A stretch of 64,000 nt of DNA from contig JADKEB010000002.1 of the NCBI GenBank assembly GCA_016718205.1, forward strand, positions 14,734 to 78,733, written 5' to 3'. Shown here piece by piece: positions 46,101 to 55,227 of the stretch. The notes under the pieces were generated by a model. That model had not been told where the DNA came from. It did no database searches and saw only the letters and a program-made list of their open reading frames with translations. The stretch is from Saprospiraceae bacterium. GTDB taxonomy: Bacteria > Bacteroidota > Bacteroidia > Chitinophagales > Saprospiraceae. A program made the translations under genes and the position numbers. Numbering within the stretch: the stretch's first letter is position 1; every line of letters begins with the position of its first letter.

Positions 46101-48878
46101 GATATCATCTTTGAGTACAGGTATGATGGCGACGACAATGTGATATACAAGAAGGTGCCCGATGCCACTGCGGAAGAATACCGGTACTCTGCCAGAAATC
46201 TGCAGACAGCCATGCGCAATGCGACACTGCAAGCTCAGGGCAGATGGAAGGTGACCCATTATGATGCCTATGGAAGAGCAGAAAAATGTGGATATCACAC
46301 AGGCAGTGATCCCGGCACATCAGAGACACCGACCATACATACCCTGCTGGAAGAATATTTTTATGACGGATACAATGGCAGTACGACCAATGCTGCACTC
46401 ATCTACAAAGGCAAACTCAAAAAATCACGGATCAAAGTACTGGAAGATGGCGGAGCCAATAGCAACTGGGTAGAGACAGAATACAACTATGATAGCTATG
46501 GGAGGGTGGAGACAGAGACCATCACCAATCATCTGGGCGGCACAGAGTCCAAAACCTATACTTATGATTTTGCTGACAACCCAACCACAGAAACACATAT
46601 TATCTCCGGTGCCAATGGCATCAATCATGTGACCAAACATAGCTATGATCATCAAGGGCGTAAAAAATATGATCACATCAATCTCAACGGTACAGGCGAA
46701 CGTACCCTGGCAGAATGCAACTATGATCACAAAAATCAGATCATAGAGCGCAATCTGGGCAGACACGCTACCACGGGTACCCATCAGTATCTGCAGAGCC
46801 TGGACTATACCTACAATGCACAAGGATGGCTCACTCAAATCAATCAGCCCACACCATACTATGGTCCGGAGATTGACCCTTGTTTATTCTTAAATAAAGG
46901 ACCTGCGATCACCAAGACGCAAGGTGCTATTACCAATACTGATGATACTGACCTCTTTTACCTTAAGCTCGACTATGATCTAGCGCCAGTGGGCAGCGGT
47001 GTCACGGCCAATCAAAATGGCAACATCACAACGATGTCATGGGGACATCGGTTCCAAACAAATGGAACGTTGGCATATAACTACAAATACGACCATCTCA
47101 ACCGAGTGACAGAAGCACTACAAGGCACAAGAAGTGGTACTACCGTGTACTTGCAAAATAGGTATGATGAAAAATTTCAATATGATACCAGAGGCAATAT
47201 CACCAGGCTGGATCGCAAAGCTATGATATACCAACCACAAATAAATTACTACTGCTTTAAACCGCAGACGATAGATAGTCTCACCTACACCATATGGCCC
47301 GGAACCAATAAACTCGCACATGTGCAAGACAAAGCACCGTGTATCGCAGTGATCACCCTGCCGCCTGTCATTGATAGGGATATGCAGTATGCCGCCACAC
47401 AAGAGATAAGGATTGAAGATACAGATGTGCGCTGTGGAGTCAATCTGAAGTTGATAGCCGGCAATGAGATCAAGATCATCGATAGCCTACACATACCATC
47501 ATGTGGGGCACTGGTGCAGACGTACACAGGACCGTGCACCGATGCCAAATACACCGAAGGTTTCAATCAGCAGAGTGTGAATAGGCTGTATGAGTATGAT
47601 GGTGGCGGCAATATGACGTACGACCCCAATAAAAAGCTGACTTTCTACTACAACTATCACAATCTACCCTACCGCATCGTAGGAGCAGAAAACGACCAGT
47701 TGCAGCTGCTCTATGCATCAGATGGCTCTCTACTTCAGAGAAAATATCTGAAAAATAATATCGTAATCACCAAAACTGATTATCTTCGTGGTGTAGAGTA
47801 CAAAAGTGATACTCTGGAGTCTGTGCACCACCCTGATGGCCGTGCCATCAAGAGCGGGAGCGACTGGATCTACGAATACTGGATCAAAGACCATCTGGGC
47901 AATGTCAGGGTCACTTACAGAGATAACAACGGTGATAATATCATCGACTTTTCAGATCAAGGAAGCACAAGTGTCCACAATTATTATACCTTTGGCATGG
48001 AGTGGATAAATCTTGCCGACACCTTACAACCACGCAATCTCTATCGATACAATGGAAAGGAGATGATAGAGGAGATGGACCTGAATTTAGCGGGGTATGG
48101 CGCGAGAATGATGGATCCTATTCTTGGTAGATTCATCAATGTCGATCCACTAGCGGATCAATTCCCAGGATATTCTCCTTACACTTACGTACTCAATAAT
48201 CCGATAAAATTGATTGATCCTGATGGGAGGGCTCCATCTGATTATGACAATGAATACGTTATAGATAAAAATACTGGGAAAACTGTTGAAGTTAGTAAAG
48301 CAGGTGGTAATGAAGTAGATATTATTCATTCTGGAACTATTAATGACGACGGCTCAATTGTTGTTGACCCTACTCAAACCCAAGTAGTTCAAGTAGAGAC
48401 AATTTCGAATCCAAATATTGAATACGGTGGATATAGGGCACCTGGTTTAAATATTGTTATAAGGGCTAATCCTGCGATACCTACTACGAGTAGTCCAATA
48501 GATGCGATTCCATTAATTGCATCGAATGGAGGTCGAGCTATTTTGAACTATGTTGTCAATGAATTGAAAGGCTTAATAATAAGCCCTGCAAAACCTAAAA
48601 GCGGGAGTTCAGGTGGTCCAGGCGCAGGTAAGCCATTTTCTGAAAAAACAAAAGATGCCGCTGAAGCACAAGCAGGAGGTAGATGTGTATTCTGTCAGAA
48701 TAAAACTGATAGAACACCTGGCTCTCCAAATAGAAGAAATACAGATCATGCTGATCCTAAGTCAAGAGGTGGAAATAATACATTACCTAATGCACAAAAT
48801 ACATGTCAAACTTGCAATCAAAATAAAGGCACAATGACAACAGGCGAATATCTAATGCATTTATTGAATAGAAGATAA
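43074..48878 (+). CDS. RHS repeat-associated core protein with C-terminal HNH nuclease tip
   Basis: 1,934 residues; about 2,150 with the N-terminal piece. Many YD/RHS repeats (TFEYDLFGRLKKSTLYPKN, TEYNYDSYGRVETETITNH) would build a cocoon shell. The RHS core is YRYNGKEMIEEMDLNLAGYG, ARMMDPILGRFINVDPLADQ, FPGYSPYTYVLNNPIKLIDP, after which the variable tip starts. The last ~60 residues are an HNH nuclease: GGRCVFCQNKT, NTDHADPKSRGG, TCQTCNQNKG with zinc-binding CxxC pairs and the DH catalytic pair. Predicted to be exported and to deliver a DNase to rival cells. Two candidate immunity genes follow directly. The block from codon VDPLADQ onward is duplicated at 56820. Confidence 0.9.
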   Translation: MPNTNNTKRYQDVIKGFTLIDDEGYRYTFGRYSFLNGNVHTGQNAIEYSISFLQQYSWVAGQNPFFNEWIATAWHMTKVEDFNMNTIFELSYERSYFTAQLYNTLYVQEKFCSDADGGLSASHGNSNTVEGDYQANGALISNSYLKEIKSNKGEQLEFIRSNAIQKKFDWNFRFATYTQFVLCPLIQCVDNYPYPFLQYPGYYSFNPQQALSNPLNGLMWMKLDTIIYRKNYIGQNTYIINGIKLEYNNNANERLNLQSVHIIGNDILTNSNANKHSYVMEYNNFSQLPDYLTRKFDHFGYYDGTNDYMPTTLGAFFNFSLWQLNYYNSRNSSLYYAKIGQLTSMKFPTGGKTEFDFELHDYSSILSDDRQSIVGENGSIGGLRIREIRYFDDITSNYVKRSRYFYKLGYHNNGNLSSGILSIKPRYVWDHWELNTAWSPSHGYWESKVSENNLIPLTNLYENPVSYREVTEVNEDNSFMTNTFISHVEIKDQLPYTNLIPEYSPYSEFTDMGFYRGRQKETYYYSSDNTLVKSKKYYYNLNSISNSNEYGITTDAAVAYVCLPLNANYAFYGSARKIYHKKLLLDSMTTTEHYGPLAISVRESLRYTGYTINGNVIAFLMQKSVTNSDGKVFMDYYKYPFDHTSSYPGQQAHMTSLVNAHRFPVVYKEKKVNGIVFDIQENLFSLFDGKPMISNVKRRECTWDVNGAMQCADDDASFVDNYNMIYLLPIQSRKKGWLAENLTLGYRGLVTGWNFSNHSKTYNYHQNDFLGSITDVDGQQSTFEYDLFGRLKKSTLYPKNLTNTYNYHFSTSSADKSYFKTNIKYPLSTDSAIDSVVHITYLDGLGREIQQVHKYGAPDAANDVISKTEYDLVGRPYRNYERIEASSNHGAYYNGTFGGGYSQTLYEANPLDRISQTTPPAWYITNHTYGTNTVPLTNPEGSTYPVSSLMRTTTTDPDSKSTDVYTDKIGRTVLQRQRDASNTTDTWTVYDDKSRPIKIYPPGTSPSTPDIIFEYRYDGDDNVIYKKVPDATAEEYRYSARNLQTAMRNATLQAQGRWKVTHYDAYGRAEKCGYHTGSDPGTSETPTIHTLLEEYFYDGYNGSTTNAALIYKGKLKKSRIKVLEDGGANSNWVETEYNYDSYGRVETETITNHLGGTESKTYTYDFADNPTTETHIISGANGINHVTKHSYDHQGRKKYDHINLNGTGERTLAECNYDHKNQIIERNLGRHATTGTHQYLQSLDYTYNAQGWLTQINQPTPYYGPEIDPCLFLNKGPAITKTQGAITNTDDTDLFYLKLDYDLAPVGSGVTANQNGNITTMSWGHRFQTNGTLAYNYKYDHLNRVTEALQGTRSGTTVYLQNRYDEKFQYDTRGNITRLDRKAMIYQPQINYYCFKPQTIDSLTYTIWPGTNKLAHVQDKAPCIAVITLPPVIDRDMQYAATQEIRIEDTDVRCGVNLKLIAGNEIKIIDSLHIPSCGALVQTYTGPCTDAKYTEGFNQQSVNRLYEYDGGGNMTYDPNKKLTFYYNYHNLPYRIVGAENDQLQLLYASDGSLLQRKYLKNNIVITKTDYLRGVEYKSDTLESVHHPDGRAIKSGSDWIYEYWIKDHLGNVRVTYRDNNGDNIIDFSDQGSTSVHNYYTFGMEWINLADTLQPRNLYRYNGKEMIEEMDLNLAGYGARMMDPILGRFINVDPLADQFPGYSPYTYVLNNPIKLIDPDGRAPSDYDNEYVIDKNTGKTVEVSKAGGNEVDIIHSGTINDDGSIVVDPTQTQVVQVETISNPNIEYGGYRAPGLNIVIRANPAIPTTSSPIDAIPLIASNGGRAILNYVVNELKGLIISPAKPKSGSSGGPGAGKPFSEKTKDAAEAQAGGRCVFCQNKTDRTPGSPNRRNTDHADPKSRGGNNTLPNAQNTCQTCNQNKGTMTTGEYLMHLLNRR

Positions 48879-48889
48879 AAAGTTTAAGT

Positions 48890-49327
48890 ATGTTTGAAAT
48901 TGATGAGAAAGTTTTTATCACACTCAACGACAATCAAGAAACTGAGTCTATTTGGGTATTAAAAAAGGTGATTATTTTATAGTAAGGAATATTCCATTTT
49001 TTGCAAAAAGGTATAGCGTTGGATGATTTAATCATGATTGATAAACAGGAAAATAAGATGTTTTATAAAAAAACTATTTGCTTTTCTGGTAATTCAACTT
49101 ATAGAATTTTTACGAACAATGATATTGATTCATTTGACTTTTTTTGGAAGATATTAGAAGATTTTGGTTGCACCTTTGAAAAAGCAACGGAAAACTTATA
49201 TGCCGTAAACGTTCCTTCTACTTCAGATATTTTTAAAGTTTATGAAGTTTTTGAATTGGGTGAGAAGAGGAATATTTGGGAATTTGAAGAAGGTTTTTGC
49301 GGTCATCCATCAATTTTTATAAAATAG
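48890..49327 (+). CDS. DUF4265-type candidate immunity protein, copy A (two compensating indels)
   Basis: 145 residues if two 1-bp indels are corrected: one A lost in the run at 48961-48967 and one A gained near 49003-49007. Frame-corrected it reads MFEIDEKVFITLNDNQETES, then KGDYFIVRNIPFFAKGIALD, SGNSTYRIFTNNDIDSF, and ends WEFEEGFCGHPSIFIK. That is the DUF4265 pattern, a family known next to contact-dependent toxins. The gene starts 11 bp after the RHS-HNH stop, so it is probably the cognate immunity protein. Copy B agrees in frame over the first indel. Confidence 0.75.
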
Positions 49328-49333
49328 ACCAAT

Positions 49334-49904
49334 TTAAATATTTTTTGTCAAGGCAGATTTCGCTGCTCTTGACAAATCATAGTTTTCGGATTCCGCCCAC
49401 TTAATTAAATTAGCTTTAATTTCAGAGTGATCCCATCCTGGTGCTCCAGCTGCGAGCCAAAAAACAGTTTCGGTGTCATTAATTGATTCTAGAAAATTTA
49501 GAAGCTTTAAAATTTTTGAGTTTGATAATTTTTTATGTTCTAAAGCTATGGCTCTTATTGCCCCTTCCACTAGTTCTTTATCTTTTAATTCAATAGCATT
49601 TATTAAAAAGGAATCGTCTTGTTCGATTCTAGTAATAGCATCAGATAATGCTAATCTAACCATTGGTTCTAATTTTATATTTAAGATTGAATATAAAAAT
49701 TCTAAAGCATTATGGCATTTAGTTTCACCTATTGCCATTATAATTTGATATTGTGTTTCCCAAGTGTTCTTATGTATTTCAGTTGATAATGCATCTAGCA
49801 GTAAAGGGCAATAGATAGGATCTTTAATTTTTCTTATTTTTAGCAGCTGATCTACGGATGGATGACTTACTGTTTTTAAGTCCTTCAATTATTTCTATTA
49901 GCAT
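49334..49904 (-). CDS. HEAT-repeat candidate immunity protein, copy A (N-terminal frameshift)
   Basis: The open frame from 49888 gives 184 residues, but comparison with copy B shows two Ts missing near 49853. The intended start is 49904: MLIEIIEGLKNSKSSIRRSA, AKKIRKIKDPIYCPLLLDAL. Alternating helices with HEAT-like spacing follow (MVRLALSDAITRIEQDD, EGAIRAIALEHKKLSNS, AGAPGWDHSEIKANLIKWAE). HEAT-repeat proteins are frequent immunity partners of nuclease toxins. It is convergent with the DUF4265 gene, ending 7 bp from it, and lies 12 bp from the XRE gene start-side neighbour. Confidence 0.65.
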
Positions 49905-49915
49905 AAAAATCAAAT

Positions 49916-50284
49916 TTACAGAGCAGCGATATTTTTCTGAAAGAAATCCTTAAACTTCTTTTTAGTAAGGAAGGTATCAATCATTTTAAAGACCATAGAT
50001 TTTTCTTCGGGTTCTAACTGAGCGATAAGTTTAACTTGTTCCATAAGAGATTTATCTTCGGTGGTGATCTCTTGAGGAATGTTTTGCTCATCGTTGAGCA
50101 GCTGATCGATGGTAAGACCAAAATAAAGAGCAATTTTATTGGTAGCATCGAGCGAGAGTTCACGCTCGCCTTTTTCCACTTTAGAGTAGTTGGACCGGTG
50201 CATATGTACTAAGTCAGCGATTTGCTGTTGTGTCAGACCTTTTTCTTCTCTCAAGCCTTTGATAATTGTTCCTACATTCTTCAT
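49916..50284 (-). CDS. XRE-family repressor, copy A
   Basis: 122 residues. HTH: IIKGLREEKGLTQQQIADLV, HMHRSNYSKVEKGERELSLD, TNKIALYFGLTIDQLLNDEQ. The C-terminal ~45 residues (EQVKLIAQLEPEEKSMVFKM) form a helical dimerisation-like tail. It is transcribed away from the primase gene, with a 140-bp intergenic region holding the dyad AATGTA...TACATT over the primase promoter. This is the arrangement of a phage- or ICE-type repressor controlling the replication and recombination genes. Confidence 0.85.
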   Translation of the reverse strand: MKNVGTIIKGLREEKGLTQQQIADLVHMHRSNYSKVEKGERELSLDATNKIALYFGLTIDQLLNDEQNIPQEITTEDKSLMEQVKLIAQLEPEEKSMVFKMIDTFLTKKKFKDFFQKNIAAL

Positions 50285-50357
50285 AAAAGATATAATTATA
50301 ATGCAAAGTTATCAAAAAGACACAAAATAAACAAATATGAGATAATTTGATACTTTA

Positions 50358-50392
50358 AATGTAGTCTATATGATACATTGTGATTACTTTTG
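50358..50392 (+). promoter_or_regulatory. Primase operon promoter with operator-like dyad
   Basis: AATGTA (50358-50363) and TACATT (50374-50379) flank 10 bp and lie just upstream of the -7 box TACTTTTG (50385-50392). The start codon is 33 bp further. The same sequence exists in copy B near 59060. Confidence 0.55.
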
Positions 50393-50424
50393 CGATGTAT
50401 CAATAAATCACATAAAAAAATATC

Positions 50425-51748
50425 ATGGAAATCTCAGAAATAAAAACCCGCCTGACCTTAGCGCAAGTATTACATTACTACCACTTGAAGCCAGACAAAA
50501 ACCTAAGATTGTGCTGTCCTTTCCATGATGACAAGACACCGAGTCTACAGCTGTACTACAAAACCCATACAGCGTATTGTTTTAGTAGCAACTGCAAGAC
50601 CCACGGCAAGAGTATGGACGTGATCGACTTCATCATGAATAAAGAGAACTGTACCAAACACGAAGCATTAAAGAAAGCTACTGAAATGATCACAGGCGAG
50701 GGCTTAAAAGCTGCGCCACCAGCTGACCGACTGACGACACTCCATAAAATATTTACCTACTTCAAAAACGGAGTAGTCAATAGCCAGCCAGCAAAAGCCT
50801 ACATACAAAAGAGACACCTAAATACCGATGCCATAGATATAGGCTTTAATAGTGGCCAGTTTCATTACAAACAAAACGACGCAGCGGAAGCGATGCAGGA
50901 ATATCTGAATATCGGCCTATTGTTGGAGTTGGGTGTGATGAGTCGCTTTGGTAAACCAGCCTACAAACCCTTTGGCAAACATTGCATCGTCTTTGCGCTC
51001 CGTGATCAGGAAAAACGAGTAGTGAGCCTGTACTTCAGGAGTATGTCAGACGATAAGAGCCAGCGGCATTTTTATCTCAAAGACCGTCAGGGATTGTATC
51101 CCAAATACCCAAGAGAGAACACGCAAAAACTCATCATCACGGAGAGCATCATCGATGCCGCTACGATCTTCCAACTCCATTTAGACAACGTGGACAATCA
51201 GATCACGACGGTATTGGCCTTGTATGGTACCAATGGATGGACGGACGAACACACCACAGCAATACAGGCACTACCAGAACTCAATGAAATCATCTTCTTT
51301 TTGAACGGTGACGAAGCTGGACAAAAAGCAGTGCAGAAATATGCGCCCATGATGAAATCCACCTACCCAAAAGTAAAAGTATCAAATGTAGAAGTACCAC
51401 ACAACGAAGATGTGAACAGCTTACTTGACAGCCACAGCGAAGAAATAATAATCCACCTGATCAAAGAAAGAAAAGAGATAGATTTTTTATTTTCAACTGA
51501 GAAATCAAATGAAAATAAAAAGACAGAACAAGCAGAAAATCCAGTAATTGCACAGCAAGAAGTGGAAGTAAACACAGTAACTTCAACACCTGAAGAAAAA
51601 AGAAAATCAAGTCAAAACAAACGGTCCAGACACCCAAAATCCCTACAACCTGAAATATGCCAGCGAAGCGGCGAGCTATCAAATCAAAGGCTTCAAAACC
51701 GATCAGATGGACAGCCTAAAGATAACCTTACAAATAGCGTTAAACTAA
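50425..51748 (+). CDS. CHC2 zinc-finger/Toprim primase-like protein, copy A
   Basis: A DnaG-type N-terminus: the zinc ribbon CPFHDDKTPS with Cys31 and His34, then Cys52 and Cys57 in YCFSSNCKTHG (C-x2-H-x17-C-x4-C). A Toprim fold follows: LIITESIIDAATIFQL and IIFFLNGDEAGQKA. No helicase-binding domain. It probably makes primers for replication of the mobile module. An extra A near 51594-51600 throws the last ~55 codons out of frame (read as far as 51774). Copy B shows the intended end NPYNLKYASEAASYQIKGF...IALN, stopping at 51748, 7 bp before the ATPase gene. Confidence 0.85.
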
Positions 51749-51755
51749 CATCACC

Positions 51756-53141
51756 ATGCAAAGTATCACGTTAAAACTGGACCTGTACGAATACAAACAA
51801 GTAGAAGCCACGAGCAAACTCATGGCCGAAAAGTTGGGCATCAGCAGAGAGACTGCGGAGGCCGATTTAACGAGATTGGCCAGCTTGCTAGAGCATTACA
51901 GAGACAAAGCCCAATACCAAAAAGGGAGAGGCCAGCAAAGCCCGAAAGTACAGATACCACCAGCGACAGTAAGCAAGTGTATAGACTTCTTAAAACAATC
52001 AAACCTGATGGCCAAGTTCAATGAATACATAGGGAACGCAGGCATCATCGGGGAGGAAACCAATCGAATATTATTGTTCACCATAGCGAGTTCGTACAAG
52101 ATGCCCGACACGCTGCACGGCCTGATCCAAGGCTCGTCAGGCAGCGGAAAAACAAGACTGCTGAAGATCATCAGCCAGCTGATGCCCGATGAAGATGTAA
52201 AACGATACACGAGAGTAACAGACAATAGTTTTTATAATCAGGATGAATATTTTTTTGTAAATAAACTCTTATGTTTTGAAGATCTGGACGGCTTAAAAGA
52301 AGATGCACAACTAGCCGTAAGAGAGCTGCAGAGTAATGAAATACTAATCACTAGCACCAGTATCAAAGACAGCAACGGCAGTATCCGAGGCGGAGAACGT
52401 ACCGTACGCGGCCCGATCGCCAGCCTTGCTTGCACCACTAAAGGCGAAATATATGAGGACAACGTGAGCCGTTCCTTCCTGATCGCCGTGGATGAAAGCA
52501 AAGAACAAACCCAAAGGATCATCCAGTATCAAAACGAAGTAGCGGCAGGAAACATCAACAGAGACGAACAAAAAAACATCGTCACTTTTGTCCAGAATTG
52601 TATGAGATTGCTCAAACCTTATGATGTGATCAATCCGTATGCCAACAAGATCAAACTACCCGAAGAAGCGCACAAAATAAGGCGGCTCAATGAGCTCTAT
52701 CAAAGTTTTGTAAGACAAATCACCATACTGAACCAATACCAAAGAAAGCAAGACAAACAAGGGCGACTGATCAGCGAGAAACAAGACCTGCAGATAGCTT
52801 GTGACATCTTGTTTGAAAGCATCGTGCTGAAGGTGGACGAACTTGACGGCAGCCTGAGACAGTTTTATGAAAAAATGAAAAGCTACGTCAGAGCCAAAGC
52901 ACAAAAAGAAGGCAAACAAGAAAAAGACATTGACTTTAATCGTTTTGAAATCCGAGAAGCTACAGGCGTAAGCAAAACCCAGCAACATTACTATATCAGC
53001 AAGCTAATAGAACTCGAGTACCTGCAACAAAATGGCTACGCCAACCGAGGGTTTAAATACAAGATTGCCCACTGGGACAACATCGCAGCCGTGAGAGCCA
53101 GGATCAAAGACTACCTACAAAACCAACTCAATGTATTATAA
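51756..53141 (+). CDS. P-loop ATPase/helicase-like protein, copy A (intact)
   Basis: 461 residues. Walker A GSSGSGKT (126-133), Walker B LLCFEDLD (171-178), then a sensor-like ITSTSIKDSNGSIRGGERTV and an arginine-rich C-terminal part ending in a winged-helix-like segment (REATGVSKTQQHYYISKLIE, LEYLQQNGYANRGFKYKIAH). The N-terminal ~70 residues may be an HTH. Such primase plus ATPase pairs drive replication of plasmid-like or integrative elements. Two tyrosine recombinase genes follow on the same strand, so an operon from 50425 to 55155 is likely. Exact family unknown to me. Confidence 0.8.
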   Translation: MQSITLKLDLYEYKQVEATSKLMAEKLGISRETAEADLTRLASLLEHYRDKAQYQKGRGQQSPKVQIPPATVSKCIDFLKQSNLMAKFNEYIGNAGIIGEETNRILLFTIASSYKMPDTLHGLIQGSSGSGKTRLLKIISQLMPDEDVKRYTRVTDNSFYNQDEYFFVNKLLCFEDLDGLKEDAQLAVRELQSNEILITSTSIKDSNGSIRGGERTVRGPIASLACTTKGEIYEDNVSRSFLIAVDESKEQTQRIIQYQNEVAAGNINRDEQKNIVTFVQNCMRLLKPYDVINPYANKIKLPEEAHKIRRLNELYQSFVRQITILNQYQRKQDKQGRLISEKQDLQIACDILFESIVLKVDELDGSLRQFYEKMKSYVRAKAQKEGKQEKDIDFNRFEIREATGVSKTQQHYYISKLIELEYLQQNGYANRGFKYKIAHWDNIAAVRARIKDYLQNQLNVL

Positions 53142-53293
53142 CTACGACCAAAAAGGAGATAAATATTAGTAAACACAGAACACCACGGAACGCCAGACCG
53201 AACGCCAGCGCCATATCTACGATGATAATAAAATACTGATAATCAAAATAATGAGTTGCGTTTATGCTTCTGGTGTTCACCGTTCGCAAAAGT

Positions 53294-54259
53294 ATGGATA
53301 CCATGGGCAGACCAAAAAGCATCATAATACTAACACCCGAATACCAACAATTATCAGATCGTGACTACTCAATATCGGGTAAAATGTGGCTACAAGCCAG
53401 ACACTAGCAGGACAGAACAGTTAGCCATAGAAGAATTGATTTAATTGGCTGGAACAAAAAGCCATTGCCAAAATAGCGGATTTAAAGACCGCACGACATA
53501 CAAAACTTTTATACCTACATCAGCGATCGGCCAAACAAAAAGAATCAAGGGCAGCCTAAGTCCAAAAACAACATTTAGCATTATGAATGCCATCACCGAT
53601 TGCTTCAGCATGTTGCAGGAGCAAGGAGATATACAGATCAATCCAGTGACGGTATTAAAGTTCCCCTACCCAAGGATTATGCAGAAAGAGAAATATTGAC
53701 ATTAGAAGAAATCAACCAGCTGTATGATGCTTGTAGCAATGTTTGGGAAAGAGCCATACTTAGTTTAGGCTACGGCTGTGGCTTGCGAGTAGGCGAAATA
53801 GAAAACCTAAAAATCGAAGATATACGGCTACATGAAAAAATCATCATCGTCACCAGTGGTAAAGGCAATAAACGTCGGGCAATACCGATGAGTCCAGGCG
53901 TAGCCCAAGACCTATCAGACTATTATTTTAACCATCGGGACACCATGACCACAGGCAAAGATTACAATGAAAAAGACCATGCTTTTATGCTCAATAAACC
54001 AGGCGGACAAATAAAAGAACACACATTTAATAAATACCTAAGACGCATAATTGCACAGACACAAAATGAATCATTAAAAGGCAGAGAAATAGGCATGCAC
54101 TGCCTACGGCACAGCATAGCCACGCACCTGATAGAGCAAGGCATACCACTCGATCAGGTAAGGCAGTTTTTAGGACACAGTCAGTTGGAAACCACACAAA
54201 GATATACCAGGATCAGCAAAGAACAAATCAAAAAAATGATAGAAGGCCATGACGATTGA
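53294..54259 (+). CDS. Tyrosine recombinase 1, copy A (N-terminal frameshifts)
   Basis: The catalytic domain is intact from about 53690: ArgI in GCGLRVGEIENL, Lys in TSGKGNKRRAIP, HxxR in MHCLRHSIATHL, His in LGHSQLETTQRYT with the Tyr nucleophile. The N-terminal SAM-like domain is broken by small indels around 53361-53700; copy B keeps this part open (MSRPKSIVILTPEYQQLSDR). I place the start at 53294 by comparison with copy B. XerC/D-like, it would cut and rejoin DNA at element ends. Its stop lies inside the start of recombinase 2. Confidence 0.8.
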
Positions 54260-55155
54260 GACATTTATTAAAGCATCTTACAGTAGTCGTTCAATAAAAC
54301 GAATCATGTAATAATCAAAGAGTTCAAGGCCCAAATGGGAGATAAGGCAGATACTGCAAGCTATAGCGAAATCGTTGATCACATAGGCTATCTGCGAGCA
54401 GGAAGCTCCATCCCAAAAGTTTAATCAACCACCTGCAGAGTATAAAAATATATTTTAGGTACTTGGTAGCCATAGGAAAAAGGACAGATCATCCCTGCGA
54501 AACTTTATACCTAAAAGACCAGATCAACAGAGCTATACACGTAGAAGATCTATACACCAAGGAAGAACTCAACGAGCTGTACAATACCTTTGAGTCAGCA
54601 CCAGATAAACGATCTTGGGCAGTAAAATCAGAAGTGGCCAAAGCGAGAGATAAAATCATCCTGGGCTTGCTGATTTACCAAGGCTTGACTACAAAAGAAA
54701 TCACAGGGTTAAAGCTCTCAGATATAGACATGCAAGAATGCACCGTACGAATACGAGAAGAAAAACTACCAGGAAGGCGATCGAATAAAGGGCGAATACT
54801 GACTTTAAAACCCAAGCAAATATTATTGATCCACGACTACCTGAAAGTCCATAGAAAAGTACTTTGGAAGATACCCAAACCAAGCAAACGAACAGACTAT
54901 TTTATACTCAATGAACACGGCTTGCAACTATGGAATAGCTATCTAAACCGAATGCTGAGAGAAGCTACAGACGACAAGTACAAACCCTTAAAAATACGTC
55001 AAAGTGTGATCGCTCACTTGCTCAAAGAAAACCACGACATCAGGATAGTACAGGAGTTTGCAGGCCATAGAAATGCAGGAAGTACAGAAGCTTACCAAAG
55101 GACAGGATTGGAAGAATTAAAGGTAAATATCGAGAGGCTACACCCAAGGCAGTAA
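54249..55155 (+). CDS. Tyrosine recombinase 2, copy A, lacking the first catalytic Arg
   Basis: The start ATGACGATTGA overlaps recombinase 1 by 11 bp. Two indels near 54310 and 54398 break the first ~65 codons (copy B reads MTIETFIKASYSSRSIKRIM). The rest is open. The catalytic region departs from the family: the ArgI motif reads YQGLTTKEITGLKL with Thr for Arg, and the HxxR motif reads PLKIRQSVIAHLL with Leu for His. The distal AGHRNAGSTEAYQRT keeps His and Tyr. It may act only as a partner of recombinase 1, similar to paired recombinases of other elements. Confidence 0.78.
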
Positions 55156-55227
55156 GTAGCAATAATAAATCTCCCCTTGGCTTCGGATGAAGTGAAAGCC
55201 CACCCAATCCGCCCGCAGGTACGGCTC

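Noticed and set aside
45912..46838. Several minus-strand frames of 97-137 codons
   Set aside because: Antisense to RHS repeats; recurrent cysteine/histidine patterns come from the repeated codons.
53294..55155. Integron integrase (IntI)
   Set aside because: The recombinases look XerC/D-like and I do not see the extra IntI-specific helix near the third motif; only the hairpins resemble integron sites.
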